Shown: piece by piece, positions 7,164 to 15,566 of the stretch
How positions within the stretch are numbered: position 1 is the first letter of the stretch
Layout of the letters: each line of letters opens with the position of its first letter
From: an uncultured Mycolicibacterium sp.
GTDB taxonomy: Bacteria; Actinomycetota; Actinomycetes; Mycobacteriales; Mycobacteriaceae
Direction: 5' to 3'
NCBI RefSeq assembly: GCF_937941905.1
Contig: NZ_CALDGS010000070.1
Location: 1 to 23,870, forward strand
Length of the DNA stretch: 23,870 bases
Program-made: the position numbers and the translations under genes
Notes under the pieces: model-generated
The model's database searches: none
Seen by the model: the letters and a program-made list of their open reading frames with translations, nothing else
What the model was told of the DNA's origin: nothing

Positions 7164-7718
7164 CTATCCGCTGAACAGCAGCCGGGCCAGCCTCCTGACG
7201 GTGGCGTACGGATCGGCGTCGGTGCGCACGGCCCGGTTGCGCCACAGCGTGGCGAAGCCGTGCACCAGCGACCAGGCGGCCAGGGCGGCGCCGTCCGGGT
7301 CGGCGACGGCGTTGGGGTCGGTCAGGGTGGCCACGCCGCGGGCGAGTTCGGCGCCGGCGGCGGCCTCGGCGGCGACGAGCTCGGGGTCGGCGGCGTCGTA
7401 GAGGGTCTTGTCGAACATCACCGCGTAGTGGCCGGGGTGCTCCAGCGCGAACCGCACGTAGGCCACGGCGGCCTCGGCGAAGTCCGGGCGGGCCTCGGCC
7501 AGCGCCGCGGCGAGCATCCGGAAACCCTCGACCGCCAGCGCGGTGAACACCCCACGCCGGTCGGTGAAATGGTGCGCGGGCGCGGCGTGCGAGACACCGG
7601 CGGCGCGGGCGAGCTCGCGCAGCGACAGGCCGTCGGCCCCGCGCTCGGCGACGAGTTCGGCCGCGCGGGTCAGGATCGCCGCGCGCAGCGCGCCGTGGTG
7701 GTAGCTGTCCTTGGCCAC
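7164..7718 (-). CDS. TetR/AcrR regulator with WHG-type C-terminal domain
   Basis: A 184-residue repressor beginning MAKDSYHHGALRAAIL. The helix-turn-helix is LSLRELARAAGVSHAAPAHHF at about 31-51, followed by the FTALAVEGFRML start of the ligand domain. The SYHHGxLRxA opening and the C-terminal layout are those of TetR proteins with the WHG ligand-binding domain. The GTG start is 6 bases after a TAGGCT -10 box, so the message is probably leaderless. It is divergent from the DoxX-like gene across an 83-base gap holding two palindromes, and the glutathione peroxidase gene follows it. The likely role is control of itself, the peroxidase and DoxX in response to a small ligand or oxidant. The ligand is unknown. 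Confidence 0.9.
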   Translation of the reverse strand: MAKDSYHHGALRAAILTRAAELVAERGADGLSLRELARAAGVSHAAPAHHFTDRRGVFTALAVEGFRMLAAALAEARPDFAEAAVAYVRFALEHPGHYAVMFDKTLYDAADPELVAAEAAAGAELARGVATLTDPNAVADPDGAALAAWSLVHGFATLWRNRAVRTDADPYATVRRLARLLFSG

Positions 7719-7724
7719 GGCCCC

Positions 7725-7730
7725 AGCCTA
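7725..7730 (-). promoter_or_regulatory. Candidate -10 box of the TetR gene
   Basis: Minus-strand TAGGCT lies 6 bases before the GTG. A minus-strand TTGACA inside the first palindrome (7746-7751) is 15 bases further upstream. Repressor bound there would cover the -35 of its own gene. Confidence 0.5.
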
Positions 7731-7738
7731 CGCCAATG

Positions 7739-7785
7739 TTGACACTGTCAAGATCGAGGCCTAGCGTGCATCTTGACAGTGTCTA
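7739..7785. promoter_or_regulatory. Double-palindrome TetR operator and DoxX promoter
   Basis: There are two operator-like palindromes: TTGACACTGTCAA at 7739-7751 (perfect 6+1+6) and TTGACAGTGTCTA at 7773-7785 (one mismatch pair). Together they form a larger inverted repeat: GACACTGTCAAGAT (7741-7754) is the exact reverse complement of 7770-7783. On the plus strand, TTGACA at 7739-7744, a 17-base spacer and TAGCGT at 7762-7767 make a near-consensus promoter for the DoxX-like gene. Its start point would fall in the second palindrome, so a dimer pair would block both directions. Confidence 0.75.
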
Positions 7786-7801
7786 GATAAGGAAGTGGGC
7801 G

Positions 7802-8248
7802 GTGGCTCCCCTGCTGACCCTGATCACCGCGACCCTGCTCGCCCGGCTCGCCGGCGCGTTCGGCGTGGCCTATGTCGGCACCTGGCCGGCGGCCCTGGCC
7901 GTCGGCCTGGCGGCGATGTTCGTCCTGACCGGGGTGGCGCACTTCGTGAACCCGCTGCGCCGCGACCTGATCGCCATCGTCCCGCCGGCGCTGCCCGCGC
8001 CGGGACTGCTGGTGACGGTCACCGGGGTGCTGGAGTTCCTCGGCGCCGCCGGGCTGCTGCTGCCCGACACCCGGCAGGCCGCGGCGTGGTGCCTGTTCGC
8101 CCTGATGCTGGCCATGTTCCCGGCCAACGTGCACGCCGCCCGGATGCCCGACCCGCCGCGGTCGCTGACCACCCGGCTAGGCGTCCGGACGGTCCACCAG
8201 ATCGTCTACCTGGCCGCCGCCGTAGTGGTCGGGGTCTGCGGTGGCTAG
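7802..8248 (+). CDS. DoxX-like integral membrane protein
   Basis: A 148-residue protein with about four to five hydrophobic helices (roughly 3-25, 30-48, 68-88, 93-112 and 128-147) and the MFPANVHAA element near 105-113 seen in DoxX-family proteins. DoxX-type proteins are linked to membrane thiol/redox stress responses in mycobacteria (known of the family, not shown here). The GTG start has a ribosome site AAGGAAG at 7789-7795. It is transcribed from the TetR-controlled promoter just upstream. Its last 24 codons, including the final helix, are antisense to the 3' end of ptrB. The final Gly-Gly and the helix look intact, so I accept the full reading frame. Confidence 0.82.
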   Translation: MAPLLTLITATLLARLAGAFGVAYVGTWPAALAVGLAAMFVLTGVAHFVNPLRRDLIAIVPPALPAPGLLVTVTGVLEFLGAAGLLLPDTRQAAAWCLFALMLAMFPANVHAARMPDPPRSLTTRLGVRTVHQIVYLAAAVVVGVCGG

Positions 8249-10336
8249 CACCCAGGCGTACTGGAAGGCGGTCTCCTTCCAGCGCTCGTAGCGGCCGCTG
8301 ATGCCGCCGTGCCCGGCGACCATCTCGGTCTTGAGCAGCACCCTGGGCCCCTGCGCGACCGGGTCGGTCTGTGCATGACGAAGCGCGGCAACCCATTTCG
8401 CCGGTTCCACGTAGTAGACCCGGGTGTCGTTGAGCGAGGTGACGGCCAGGATCCGCGGATAGTCCCGGGTGGTGACGTTCTCGTACGGCGAGTAGGACTT
8501 CATGTACTCGTAGACATCCTTGTCCGCCAACGGATTTCCCCACTCGTCCCACTCGGTGACGGTGAGCGGCAGCGACGGGTCCAGGATGGTGGTCAGCGCG
8601 TCGACGAACGGCACCACCGCCAGGATGCCGGCGAACAGCTCCGGGGCCATGTTGGCCACCGCCCCGACCAGCAGCCCGCCGGCGCTGCCGCCGTAGCCGA
8701 CCAGCCGATCGGCCCGGGTGACCCCGGTGTCGATGAGATGTCTTGCGGTGTCGATGAAGTCGGTGAAGGTGTTGCGCTTCTTGAGCAGCTTGCCGTTCTC
8801 GTACCAGGCCCGGCCCATCTCGCCCCCGCCGCGCACGTGCGCGACGGCGAACACCATGCCGCGGTCGAGCAGGCTCAGCCGCGCGATGGAGAACCGGGGA
8901 TCCTCGCAGGCCTCGTAGGCGCCGTAGCCGTACAGCAGGGTGGGCGCCGGGAACTCGATGCCGGCCCGGTGCACGATCGACACCGGGATGCGGGTGCCGT
9001 CCTCGGCCACGGCCCAGTCCCGGCGCTCCACGTAGTCCTCGCGCCGGTAGCCGCCCAGCACCGGCTGCTCGCGCAGCAGGGTGCGCTCCCCGGTGCGCAG
9101 GTCCAGGTCGTAGATGCGGGTCGGGGTGATGAACGAGGTGGCCCCGATGCGCAGCTTGGGCGCGGCCCAGTTCGGATTGCCGGCCATCCCGGCCCAGGTC
9201 AGGTCCGTGTCGAACTCGATCTCCTGCGGGGTGCCGTAACCGCCGTCGGGCCCGAGCGGCCACAGCTGCAGCCGCGGCAGCGCCTCGCGCCGGTAGCTGA
9301 CCACCAGGTGCTCGGCGAACGCGTCCACCCCGTCGAGCCGCACGTCGTCGCGGTGCGGGATGAGGGTGCGGGTGGCGGTCGGGTCGGCCACCGGCGCCTC
9401 GACCAGGGTGAAGTTCTCCGCACCGTCGTTGTGCAGGATCAGGAACCGGTCCTCGCCGCCGATCACCGCGTGCTCCACCGAGTACTCGACGTGGTTGCGG
9501 CGCGGCCAGACCACGGTGAACTCGGCCGAGCCGTCGGCGGCGTCGGCGTAGCGCACCTCCGAGGTCACCGCGCTGCCCGCGGCGATGAGGATGTAGCGGT
9601 CGCTGCGGGTGCGGCCCACGCCGAGCCAGAACCGCTCGTCGGGCTCGTGGTACACCTGCTCGGCGGGCTCGCCCGAGCCGATGCGGTGGCGCCAGATGGT
9701 GTCCGGCCGCCACGCCTCGTCGACCGTCGAGTAGTAGATGGTGCGGTTGTCGGCGGCCCAGGTGGCCCCGGCGGCGATGCCGGTGATCACGTCGTCGAAG
9801 TGCTCGCCGGTGCGCAGATCCTTGAACCGCAGCGTGTAGCGCTCGTCGCCGACGACGTCGTAGGAGTAGGCCAGGATGTTGCCGTCCAGGCTGACCGCCG
9901 CCGCCCCCAGCGCCAGGAACTCATGGCCCTCGGCCAGCTCGTTCTCATCGAGCAGCACCTGCTCGCCCGGGATCTCGGTGTGCTCGTCGAACGTCGGCGG
10001 CGTCCAGTCGTCCGGATCGGCGACCGGGCAGCGGCAGTGCACCGCGTACTGCTTGCCCTCGTAGGTGCGGGCGTAGTACCACCACTCCCCGCGCCGGGTG
10101 GGCACCGACAGGTCGGTCTCCTTGGTGCGGGCCTTGATCTCCTCGAAGATCTTGCGCCGCAACGGCTCCAGCGGCGCGAGCACCTCCTCGGTGTAGGCGT
10201 TCTCCTGCTCGAGGTAGGAGATCACCTCGGGGTTGTTCTTGTCCCGCAGCCACTCGTAGTGGTCGATGAACACGTCGCCGTGGTGCTCCCGGCGGTGTTC
10301 GACGCGCTTGGCGATGGGCGGTTGGGGTCGGTTCAT
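8177..10336 (-). CDS. ptrB: Oligopeptidase B (S9 prolyl oligopeptidase family)
   Basis: Cytoplasmic serine peptidase that cleaves oligopeptides after basic residues. The 719-residue product has an N-terminal beta-propeller (about 75-420) and a C-terminal alpha/beta-hydrolase domain with catalytic Ser551 in GYGGSAGG, Asp637 in LNDTRV and His676 in GHGG. The ATG overlaps the purC stop (ATGA), which fixes the start and implies coupling. In M. tuberculosis H37Rv this gene is annotated as two pieces, ptrBa and ptrBb; here it is one intact frame. The last 23 residues (697-719, ending VDRPDA) lie in the convergent overlap with the DoxX-like gene and may be a species-specific tail. Confidence 0.95.
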   Translation of the reverse strand: MNRPQPPIAKRVEHRREHHGDVFIDHYEWLRDKNNPEVISYLEQENAYTEEVLAPLEPLRRKIFEEIKARTKETDLSVPTRRGEWWYYARTYEGKQYAVHCRCPVADPDDWTPPTFDEHTEIPGEQVLLDENELAEGHEFLALGAAAVSLDGNILAYSYDVVGDERYTLRFKDLRTGEHFDDVITGIAAGATWAADNRTIYYSTVDEAWRPDTIWRHRIGSGEPAEQVYHEPDERFWLGVGRTRSDRYILIAAGSAVTSEVRYADAADGSAEFTVVWPRRNHVEYSVEHAVIGGEDRFLILHNDGAENFTLVEAPVADPTATRTLIPHRDDVRLDGVDAFAEHLVVSYRREALPRLQLWPLGPDGGYGTPQEIEFDTDLTWAGMAGNPNWAAPKLRIGATSFITPTRIYDLDLRTGERTLLREQPVLGGYRREDYVERRDWAVAEDGTRIPVSIVHRAGIEFPAPTLLYGYGAYEACEDPRFSIARLSLLDRGMVFAVAHVRGGGEMGRAWYENGKLLKKRNTFTDFIDTARHLIDTGVTRADRLVGYGGSAGGLLVGAVANMAPELFAGILAVVPFVDALTTILDPSLPLTVTEWDEWGNPLADKDVYEYMKSYSPYENVTTRDYPRILAVTSLNDTRVYYVEPAKWVAALRHAQTDPVAQGPRVLLKTEMVAGHGGISGRYERWKETAFQYAWVLATADPDHYGGGQVDDLVDRPDA

Positions 10337-11226
10337 GCCGTCGGTCCGATCCAGTCGGCGAAACGCAGGCCGGAGATGCGTTCGTAGGCTTCGATGTAGC
10401 GGGCGCGGGTGGCCTCGACGATCTCGGGGGGCAGCGGCGGTGGCGGGGTGTCGCCGGTGCGGTCCCAGCCGGACTCCGGGCCGGTCAGCCAGTTGCGCAC
10501 GAACTGCTTGTCGAAGCTGGGCTGGGTCACCCCGACCCGGTAGGTGTCGGCCGGCCAGTACCGCGACGAGTCCGGGGTGAACACCTCGTCGGCCAGGGTC
10601 AGCACCCCGTGCTCGTCGACGCCGAACTCGAACTTGGTGTCGGCGACGATGATGCCGCGGCCGGCCGCGTGCTCGGCCCCCTGCCGGTAGATGCGCAGGG
10701 TGAGGTCGCGCAGTTCGGCGGCGCGCTCGGCGCCGACCAGCCGCACCACGTCGTCGAAGGTGATGTTCTCGTCGTGGTCGCCCTGTTCGGCCTTGGTGGC
10801 CGGGGTGAACAACGGCTCGTCGAACTTGCTGGCCTCGTCCAGGCCGGCCGGCAACTCGATGCCGCACACCGTGCCGGTGCGCCGGTAGTCGGCCAGCCCG
10901 GAGCCGGTCAGGTAGCCGCGGGCCACGCACTCCACCGGCAGCATCTCCAGCTTGCGCACCACCAGCGCCCGGCCCAGCACCTCGGCGGGGATGCGCTCGT
11001 CGTCGGGCGGGCCGGCCAGGTGGTTGGGCGCGTCGATGAGGTCGAAGAAGAACACGCTCATCGCGGTCAGGATGCGGCCCTTGTCGGGGATCTCGCTGTC
11101 GAGGATGTAGTCGTAGGCGGAGATGCGGTCGGTGGCCACGAACAGCAGGTGGTCATCGTCGACCCGGTAGATCTCGCGGACCTTGCCGCTGGCCACGTGC
11201 TGGTAGTCGGACAGAGCGGGTCGCAT
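10333..11226 (-). CDS. purC: Phosphoribosylaminoimidazole-succinocarboxamide synthase (SAICAR synthetase)
   Basis: Condenses CAIR with aspartate using ATP in purine synthesis. The 297-residue length is that of mycobacterial PurC. Visible signatures are SGKVREIY near 13-20, TDRISAYD near 32-39, and LADEVFTPDSSRYW in the C-terminal half. The ATG lies 6 bases after a TAAGCT box, and the gene is 53 bases downstream of cyp126, so it probably has its own leaderless promoter in addition to read-through from purB-cyp126. Its stop overlaps the ptrB start. Confidence 0.97.
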   Translation of the reverse strand: MRPALSDYQHVASGKVREIYRVDDDHLLFVATDRISAYDYILDSEIPDKGRILTAMSVFFFDLIDAPNHLAGPPDDERIPAEVLGRALVVRKLEMLPVECVARGYLTGSGLADYRRTGTVCGIELPAGLDEASKFDEPLFTPATKAEQGDHDENITFDDVVRLVGAERAAELRDLTLRIYRQGAEHAAGRGIIVADTKFEFGVDEHGVLTLADEVFTPDSSRYWPADTYRVGVTQPSFDKQFVRNWLTGPESGWDRTGDTPPPPLPPEIVEATRARYIEAYERISGLRFADWIGPTA

Positions 11227-11232
11227 CGGGTC

Positions 11233-11238
11233 AGCTTA
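11233..11238 (-). promoter_or_regulatory. Candidate -10 box of purC
   Basis: Minus-strand TAAGCT ends exactly 6 bases before the purC ATG, the ideal geometry for a leaderless transcript. The same hexamer precedes purB. No -35 is evident. Confidence 0.55.
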
Positions 11239-11279
11239 TCGAGACCGGCGGGCCGGGGCGCCGCCCAGCCCGGTCGTGC

Positions 11280-12497
11280 TCAGCGCCGGAACGCCACCAC
11301 CAGCCGCCGGATGCCGGTGTGCCGGTTGCTGCGGGTATAGCACACCGGCTCGACCGGCTCCACCCCGGCGAACCGGCGCGTCAGCTCCTCGAACAGCACC
11401 CGCAGCTCCAGCCGGGCCAGATTGGCGCCCAGGCAGTAGTGCACGCCGTGGCCGAACCCCAGGTGCGGGTTGGGCCGCCGGGCGATGTCGAAGGTGTCCG
11501 GGTCGGCGAACACCGCGGCGTCGCGGTTGGCCGAGCCCTCCCAGACCAGCACCTTCTGCCCGGCCCGGATGCGCTGCCCGCCGAGTTCGGTGTCGCGGGT
11601 CGCGGTGCGCCGTTTCGACGGCGACGGCGTGGTCCAGCGCACGATCTCCTCGGCCGCGCTCGCCAGCAGCGACGGGTCGGCGCGCAGCCGGTCGTACTGG
11701 TCGGGGTGCTCGGCGAAGGCCAGCAGCCCACCCGCGATGGCGTTGCGGGTGGTCTCGGCCCCGGCGCTGAACAGCAGGTTGAAGAACAGGTAGGCCTCGG
11801 CGTCGGTGACCGGTTCGTCCAGGGTCGCGTTGGCGACCACCGACAGCATGTCGTCGGCCGGCCGGCGGCGCTTGGCCGCGATGAGGTCCATGCCGTACCG
11901 GTGGATGCGGGTGCCGGCGTCCTGCACCGACAGCCTGGAAATGGTGGCGCTGCGGCGGGCGCCGAAGTCGAAGTTCGGTTCGACGGCCTCGAACAGCCAG
12001 TGCCGGTCCGCCTCGGGGATGCCGAGCAGGATGCAGATCATCTGCATCGGCAGCTCGGCGGCCAGCGCCGTCACCACCTCCACCGGGGTGCCGGGCTCGA
12101 TGGCGTCGAGCAGCGCGGTGGCGCGGGCGCGCAGGTCGTCGGTGACGCGGGTGACCATGCGCGGGGTCAGCCCGGAACTGACCAGCCGCCGGATCTGGGC
12201 GTGCCGCGGGTCGTCCATCATGTTCAGCACCTGCCCGGCGATGGGCAGGTCCTGCAGCAGGGTGCCGCCGTAGCGCCGCGACCCCCCGGTCACCGACGAG
12301 TAGGTGACCGGATCACGAAGCACGGCAAGGGTTTCGGCGTAGGTGGCGACGGACCAGAAGCCCTCGCCGTCCGGGGTGTGCTCGGTGGGGTCGAACCAGC
12401 ACACCGGGGCCTGCCGACGGTGCCTGGCGAACAGCTCGTGCGGGAACCCGTCGGCGAAGGTGTCCAGGTCGGTCAGGTCGACCCCGGCCAGTGTCAC
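11280..12497 (-). CDS. cyp126: Cytochrome P450 CYP126
   Basis: A 405-residue soluble P450. The I-helix oxygen-activation motif reads AGAETTRN at 245-252, with Glu in place of the usual Asp before Thr. The ExxR motif is EEIVR at 283-287, and the heme loop FGHGVHYCLG places the iron-ligating cysteine at 355. Position between purB and purC, and the overall sequence, match CYP126 (Rv0778) of M. tuberculosis. The physiological substrate is not known to me. It starts with GTG overlapping the purB stop (GTGA), so it is co-translated with a purine enzyme. The reductase partner is not in the window. Confidence 0.9.
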   Translation of the reverse strand: MTLAGVDLTDLDTFADGFPHELFARHRRQAPVCWFDPTEHTPDGEGFWSVATYAETLAVLRDPVTYSSVTGGSRRYGGTLLQDLPIAGQVLNMMDDPRHAQIRRLVSSGLTPRMVTRVTDDLRARATALLDAIEPGTPVEVVTALAAELPMQMICILLGIPEADRHWLFEAVEPNFDFGARRSATISRLSVQDAGTRIHRYGMDLIAAKRRRPADDMLSVVANATLDEPVTDAEAYLFFNLLFSAGAETTRNAIAGGLLAFAEHPDQYDRLRADPSLLASAAEEIVRWTTPSPSKRRTATRDTELGGQRIRAGQKVLVWEGSANRDAAVFADPDTFDIARRPNPHLGFGHGVHYCLGANLARLELRVLFEELTRRFAGVEPVEPVCYTRSNRHTGIRRLVVAFRR

Positions 12498-13912
12498 AAG
12501 ATGTCGCCCGAGGTGTACTTCGCGGCGTCCGGGTAGCGGCGGACGACCTCGTCGACGGCGGCGACGACGCGGTCCACCTGGTCACCGGCCGCGCCGGTGA
12601 ACACCTGCTTGTCGGCCAGGGCGGCGTCGAGGGCGGCCCGGTCCAGCGGCAGCCGCGGGTCGGCGGCCAGCCGGTCCAGCAGGTCGGGTTCGCGGCCCTG
12701 TTCGCGCATCGCGAGCGCGACGGCCACGGCGTGCTCCTTGATGACCTCGTGGGCGGTCTCGCGACCGACGCCGGCGCGCACCGCGGCCATGAGGATCCGG
12801 GTGGTGGCCAGGAACGGCAGGTAGCGGTCGAGCTCGCGTTGGATCACCGCCGGGTACGCGCCGAACTCGTCGAGCACGGTCAGGAAGGTCTCGATCTGCC
12901 CGTCGATGGCGAAGAAGGCGTCCGGCAGGGCCACCCGGCGCACCACCGAGCAGAACACGTCGCCCTCGTTCCACTGGGCGCCGGCCAGCTCGGCGGCCAT
13001 CGAGGCGTAGCCGCGCAGCACCACCTGCAGGCCGTTGACCCGCTCGCAGGAGCGGGTGTTCATCTTGTGCGGCATCGCCGAGGAGCCCACCTGGCCGGGG
13101 GCGAAGCCCTCGGTGACGAGCTCGTGGCCGGCCATCAGCCGGATGGTGTGGGCCAGCGACGACGGGCCGGCACCGAGCTGCACCAGCGCGGAGAGCACGT
13201 CGTGGTCCAGCGAGCGCGGGTAGACCTGGCCGACGCTGCTGAACAGCTCCCGGAAGCCGAGGAACTCCGCGACCCGGCGTTCGAGTTCGGCGAGTTTGGC
13301 GGCGTCGCCGCCGAACAGGTCGAGCATGTCCTGGGCGGTGCCCATCGGGCCCTTGATGCCGCGCAGCGGGTAGCGGGCGATGAGCTCCTCGACGCGGCGC
13401 AGCGCGATGAGCGTCTCCTCGGCGGCCGAGGCGAACCGCTTGCCCAGCGTGGTGGCCTGGGCCGCGACGTTGTGGCTGCGGCCGGCCATCACCAGGTCGC
13501 GGTAGGCCACGGCGCGCTCGGCGAGCCGGGCCAGCACCGCCACGGCATGGTCGCGCACCAGTTCCAGCGACCGGCGGATCTGCATCTGTTCGACGTTCTC
13601 GGTGAGATCCCGGCTGGTCATGCCCTTGTGGATGTGCTCGTGGCCGGCCAGCGCGTTGAACTCCTCGATGCGCGCCTTGACGTCGTGGCGCAGCACCCGC
13701 TCGCGGGCGGCGATCGAGTCCAGGTCCACCTGGTCGAGCACCCGCTCGTAGTCCTCGATCACCCCGGGCGGCACGTCGACGCCCAGTTCGGCCTGCGCCC
13801 GCAGCACCGCCAGCCACAGCCGGCGCTCGGCCTTGATCTTGGCCTCGGGGGCCCAGATCGCGACCATCTCGTCGCTGGCGTAGCGGGAGGCGAGCACATT
13901 CGGGATCGTCAC
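12494..13912 (-). CDS. purB: Adenylosuccinate lyase
   Basis: Cleaves SAICAR to AICAR and adenylosuccinate to AMP. The 472-residue product equals the recalled length of M. tuberculosis PurB when started at GTG 13912 (MTIPNVLASRYAS). The fumarase/aspartase superfamily signature GSSAMPHKMNTRSCE is at about 276-290, and KGMTSRDLTEN with the substrate-contact TS is at about 96-106. A TAAGCT box is 8 bases before the GTG. A few more upstream codons are open but lie beyond that box, so they are unlikely to be translated. It heads the overlapping set purB-cyp126-(53 bases)-purC-ptrB. Confidence 0.97.
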   Translation of the reverse strand: MTIPNVLASRYASDEMVAIWAPEAKIKAERRLWLAVLRAQAELGVDVPPGVIEDYERVLDQVDLDSIAARERVLRHDVKARIEEFNALAGHEHIHKGMTSRDLTENVEQMQIRRSLELVRDHAVAVLARLAERAVAYRDLVMAGRSHNVAAQATTLGKRFASAAEETLIALRRVEELIARYPLRGIKGPMGTAQDMLDLFGGDAAKLAELERRVAEFLGFRELFSSVGQVYPRSLDHDVLSALVQLGAGPSSLAHTIRLMAGHELVTEGFAPGQVGSSAMPHKMNTRSCERVNGLQVVLRGYASMAAELAGAQWNEGDVFCSVVRRVALPDAFFAIDGQIETFLTVLDEFGAYPAVIQRELDRYLPFLATTRILMAAVRAGVGRETAHEVIKEHAVAVALAMREQGREPDLLDRLAADPRLPLDRAALDAALADKQVFTGAAGDQVDRVVAAVDEVVRRYPDAAKYTSGDIL

Positions 13913-13920
13913 AACCCCAC

Positions 13921-13926
13921 AGCTTA
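13921..13926 (-). promoter_or_regulatory. Candidate -10 box of purB
   Basis: Minus-strand TAAGCT lies 8 bases before the purB GTG, in the 61-base gap after the permease gene. It is the same hexamer as at purC. It would give a leaderless or nearly leaderless message. Confidence 0.5.
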
Positions 13927-13973
13927 CGGCCCTGCCCACGGCCGCCGGGCAGCCGCGGGCACCGGCGCCGGCG

Positions 13974-15485
13974 CTACCGTGGCGGGGCGGCCGGGTCGAT
14001 GTCGTCGGCGCCGGCCGTCATCTGAATGCCCAACCGCCGGTTGACCATCGCGGTGCCCCCGAACAGCACCACCCCGACGGCGACGAGGACGAGGGCGAGC
14101 AGGTACTGCTGCACCGGCCGGCCCGACGCCGGGGTGACCAGGTACAGCGACGCCACCGCGCCGAGGATCGGCAGCGCGGTCGGGGCGCGGAAGGTCGTGC
14201 GGTCCTCCGGCACGTCGCGGCGCAGCACCAGCACCGCGATGTTGACCATGGCGAACACCGCCAGCAGCAGCAGCGAGGTGGTGCCGCCCAGCAGCGCGAT
14301 CGCGTTGCTGTCGGCGAGCAGGGTGACGTAGACGATCACCGCGAGGGCGACCAGCGTGGTGAACACGATGGCCACCCAGGGCGTGCGCCGTCGCGGGTGC
14401 ACCCGGCCGAGCACCGGCGGCAGCACCCGCCGGCGGGCCATGCCGTAGACGAGCCGGCTGGCCATGAGCATGTTGATCAGTGCGGTGTTGGCCACCGCGA
14501 ACATCGAGATGAACGGCAGGATGTCCGCGATGGGCAGACCGGGGGCACCGATCCTGACCACCTCGACCAGCGGGGTGTCGCTGGCGCGCAGATCGCCGAC
14601 CGGCACCAGTGCCACCGCCACGATCGACACCAGCACGTAGATCACCCCGGCGATGGTCAGCCCGCCCAGCAGCACCCGGGGGAACACCCGCACCGGGTCC
14701 CTGGTCTCCTCGGCCATGTTCACCGAGTCCTCGAACCCGACCATCGCGAAGAACGCCAGGCTGGTGGCGGCGGTGACCGCGACGAAGGCGTGCCGTTCCC
14801 CGGTGGTCTCGAACGCCACCACCCGGGACAGGTCGACCTCGGCCGCGCCGGCGAACGCCCACAGCCCGGCGCACAGCACCAGCAGCAGGCCGCCGAGCTC
14901 CATCACCGTCAGCACCACGTTCAGCCGGGCGCTCTCCCCCACCCCGCGCAGGTTGACCACTGCCAGCACCGCCATGAAGGTGAGCGCGATGAGCATGACC
15001 CCCGTTCTGCCCCAGTCGAATCCGAATGCGGTCTCCAGGTTGGCGGCGAAGAACCGGGAGGCGGTGGCGGCGGAGGTGATGCCCGAGCACATCACCGCGA
15101 ACGCCACCAGGAACGTCACGGAGCGCCGGCCGAAGGCCTTCTGCACGTACAACGCCGCGCCCGCGGCCTGCGGGTACTTGGTGACCAGTTCCAGGTAGCT
15201 GCACGCGGTGACGGCGGCGACGCCGAAGGCGATCAGGAACGGCAGCCACGCCGCACCCCCGACCTCGGCGGCCACCTGCCCGGTCAGCGCGTACACGCCG
15301 GTGCCGAGGATGTCGCCGACGACGAACAGCAGCAACAGGCCGGGCCCCAGCACCCGCTTGAGTTCGGGTTGCTCCGACCCGGCCGGCTCCTCGCTCAATC
15401 CCCACCCTTTCTCGGCGGCGTCGCGGGTCGATCCCCACTCACCGGCGGGGACGGGGGCGGCCGGCGGTTCGGCAGCGGCACTCAC
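13974..15485 (-). CDS. APC-superfamily amino acid permease
   Basis: A 503-residue transporter with a polar N-tail of about 45 residues and about twelve hydrophobic segments. The first helix contains GDILGTGVYALTG at 57-69, the helix-breaking substrate motif of APC transporters. AFFAMVGFEDSVNMAEE further on is the conserved helix 6 region. It is a proton-linked or exchange amino acid transporter in the plasma membrane; the substrate is unknown, and cationic amino acid transporters have similar motifs. The GTG start has no clear ribosome site. It lies 81 bases downstream of the SodC-like gene on the same strand. I do not recall it at this place in M. tuberculosis. Confidence 0.88.
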   Translation of the reverse strand: MSAAAEPPAAPVPAGEWGSTRDAAEKGWGLSEEPAGSEQPELKRVLGPGLLLLFVVGDILGTGVYALTGQVAAEVGGAAWLPFLIAFGVAAVTACSYLELVTKYPQAAGAALYVQKAFGRRSVTFLVAFAVMCSGITSAATASRFFAANLETAFGFDWGRTGVMLIALTFMAVLAVVNLRGVGESARLNVVLTVMELGGLLLVLCAGLWAFAGAAEVDLSRVVAFETTGERHAFVAVTAATSLAFFAMVGFEDSVNMAEETRDPVRVFPRVLLGGLTIAGVIYVLVSIVAVALVPVGDLRASDTPLVEVVRIGAPGLPIADILPFISMFAVANTALINMLMASRLVYGMARRRVLPPVLGRVHPRRRTPWVAIVFTTLVALAVIVYVTLLADSNAIALLGGTTSLLLLAVFAMVNIAVLVLRRDVPEDRTTFRAPTALPILGAVASLYLVTPASGRPVQQYLLALVLVAVGVVLFGGTAMVNRRLGIQMTAGADDIDPAAPPR

Positions 15486-15566
15486 CCGTGGTGGTGACTG
15501 CCGCCGTCGGCACGGCCATGCCGCCCGGCCGTCCCGGCGCCATGGTGTCGCCGATCGGGCGGCCGG

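Noticed and set aside
8309..10387. Long plus-strand open frame opposite ptrB
   Set aside because: It is compositionally the antisense shadow of ptrB, with no recognisable domain or ribosome site. The minus strand carries a complete peptidase.
15486..15566. Possible leader peptide (about 34 codons, ending in Cys/Arg-rich CRCR) overlapping the permease start in another frame
   Set aside because: No ribosome site and no terminator/antiterminator pair. The composition is what any frame gives here, so it is not enough to claim attenuation.
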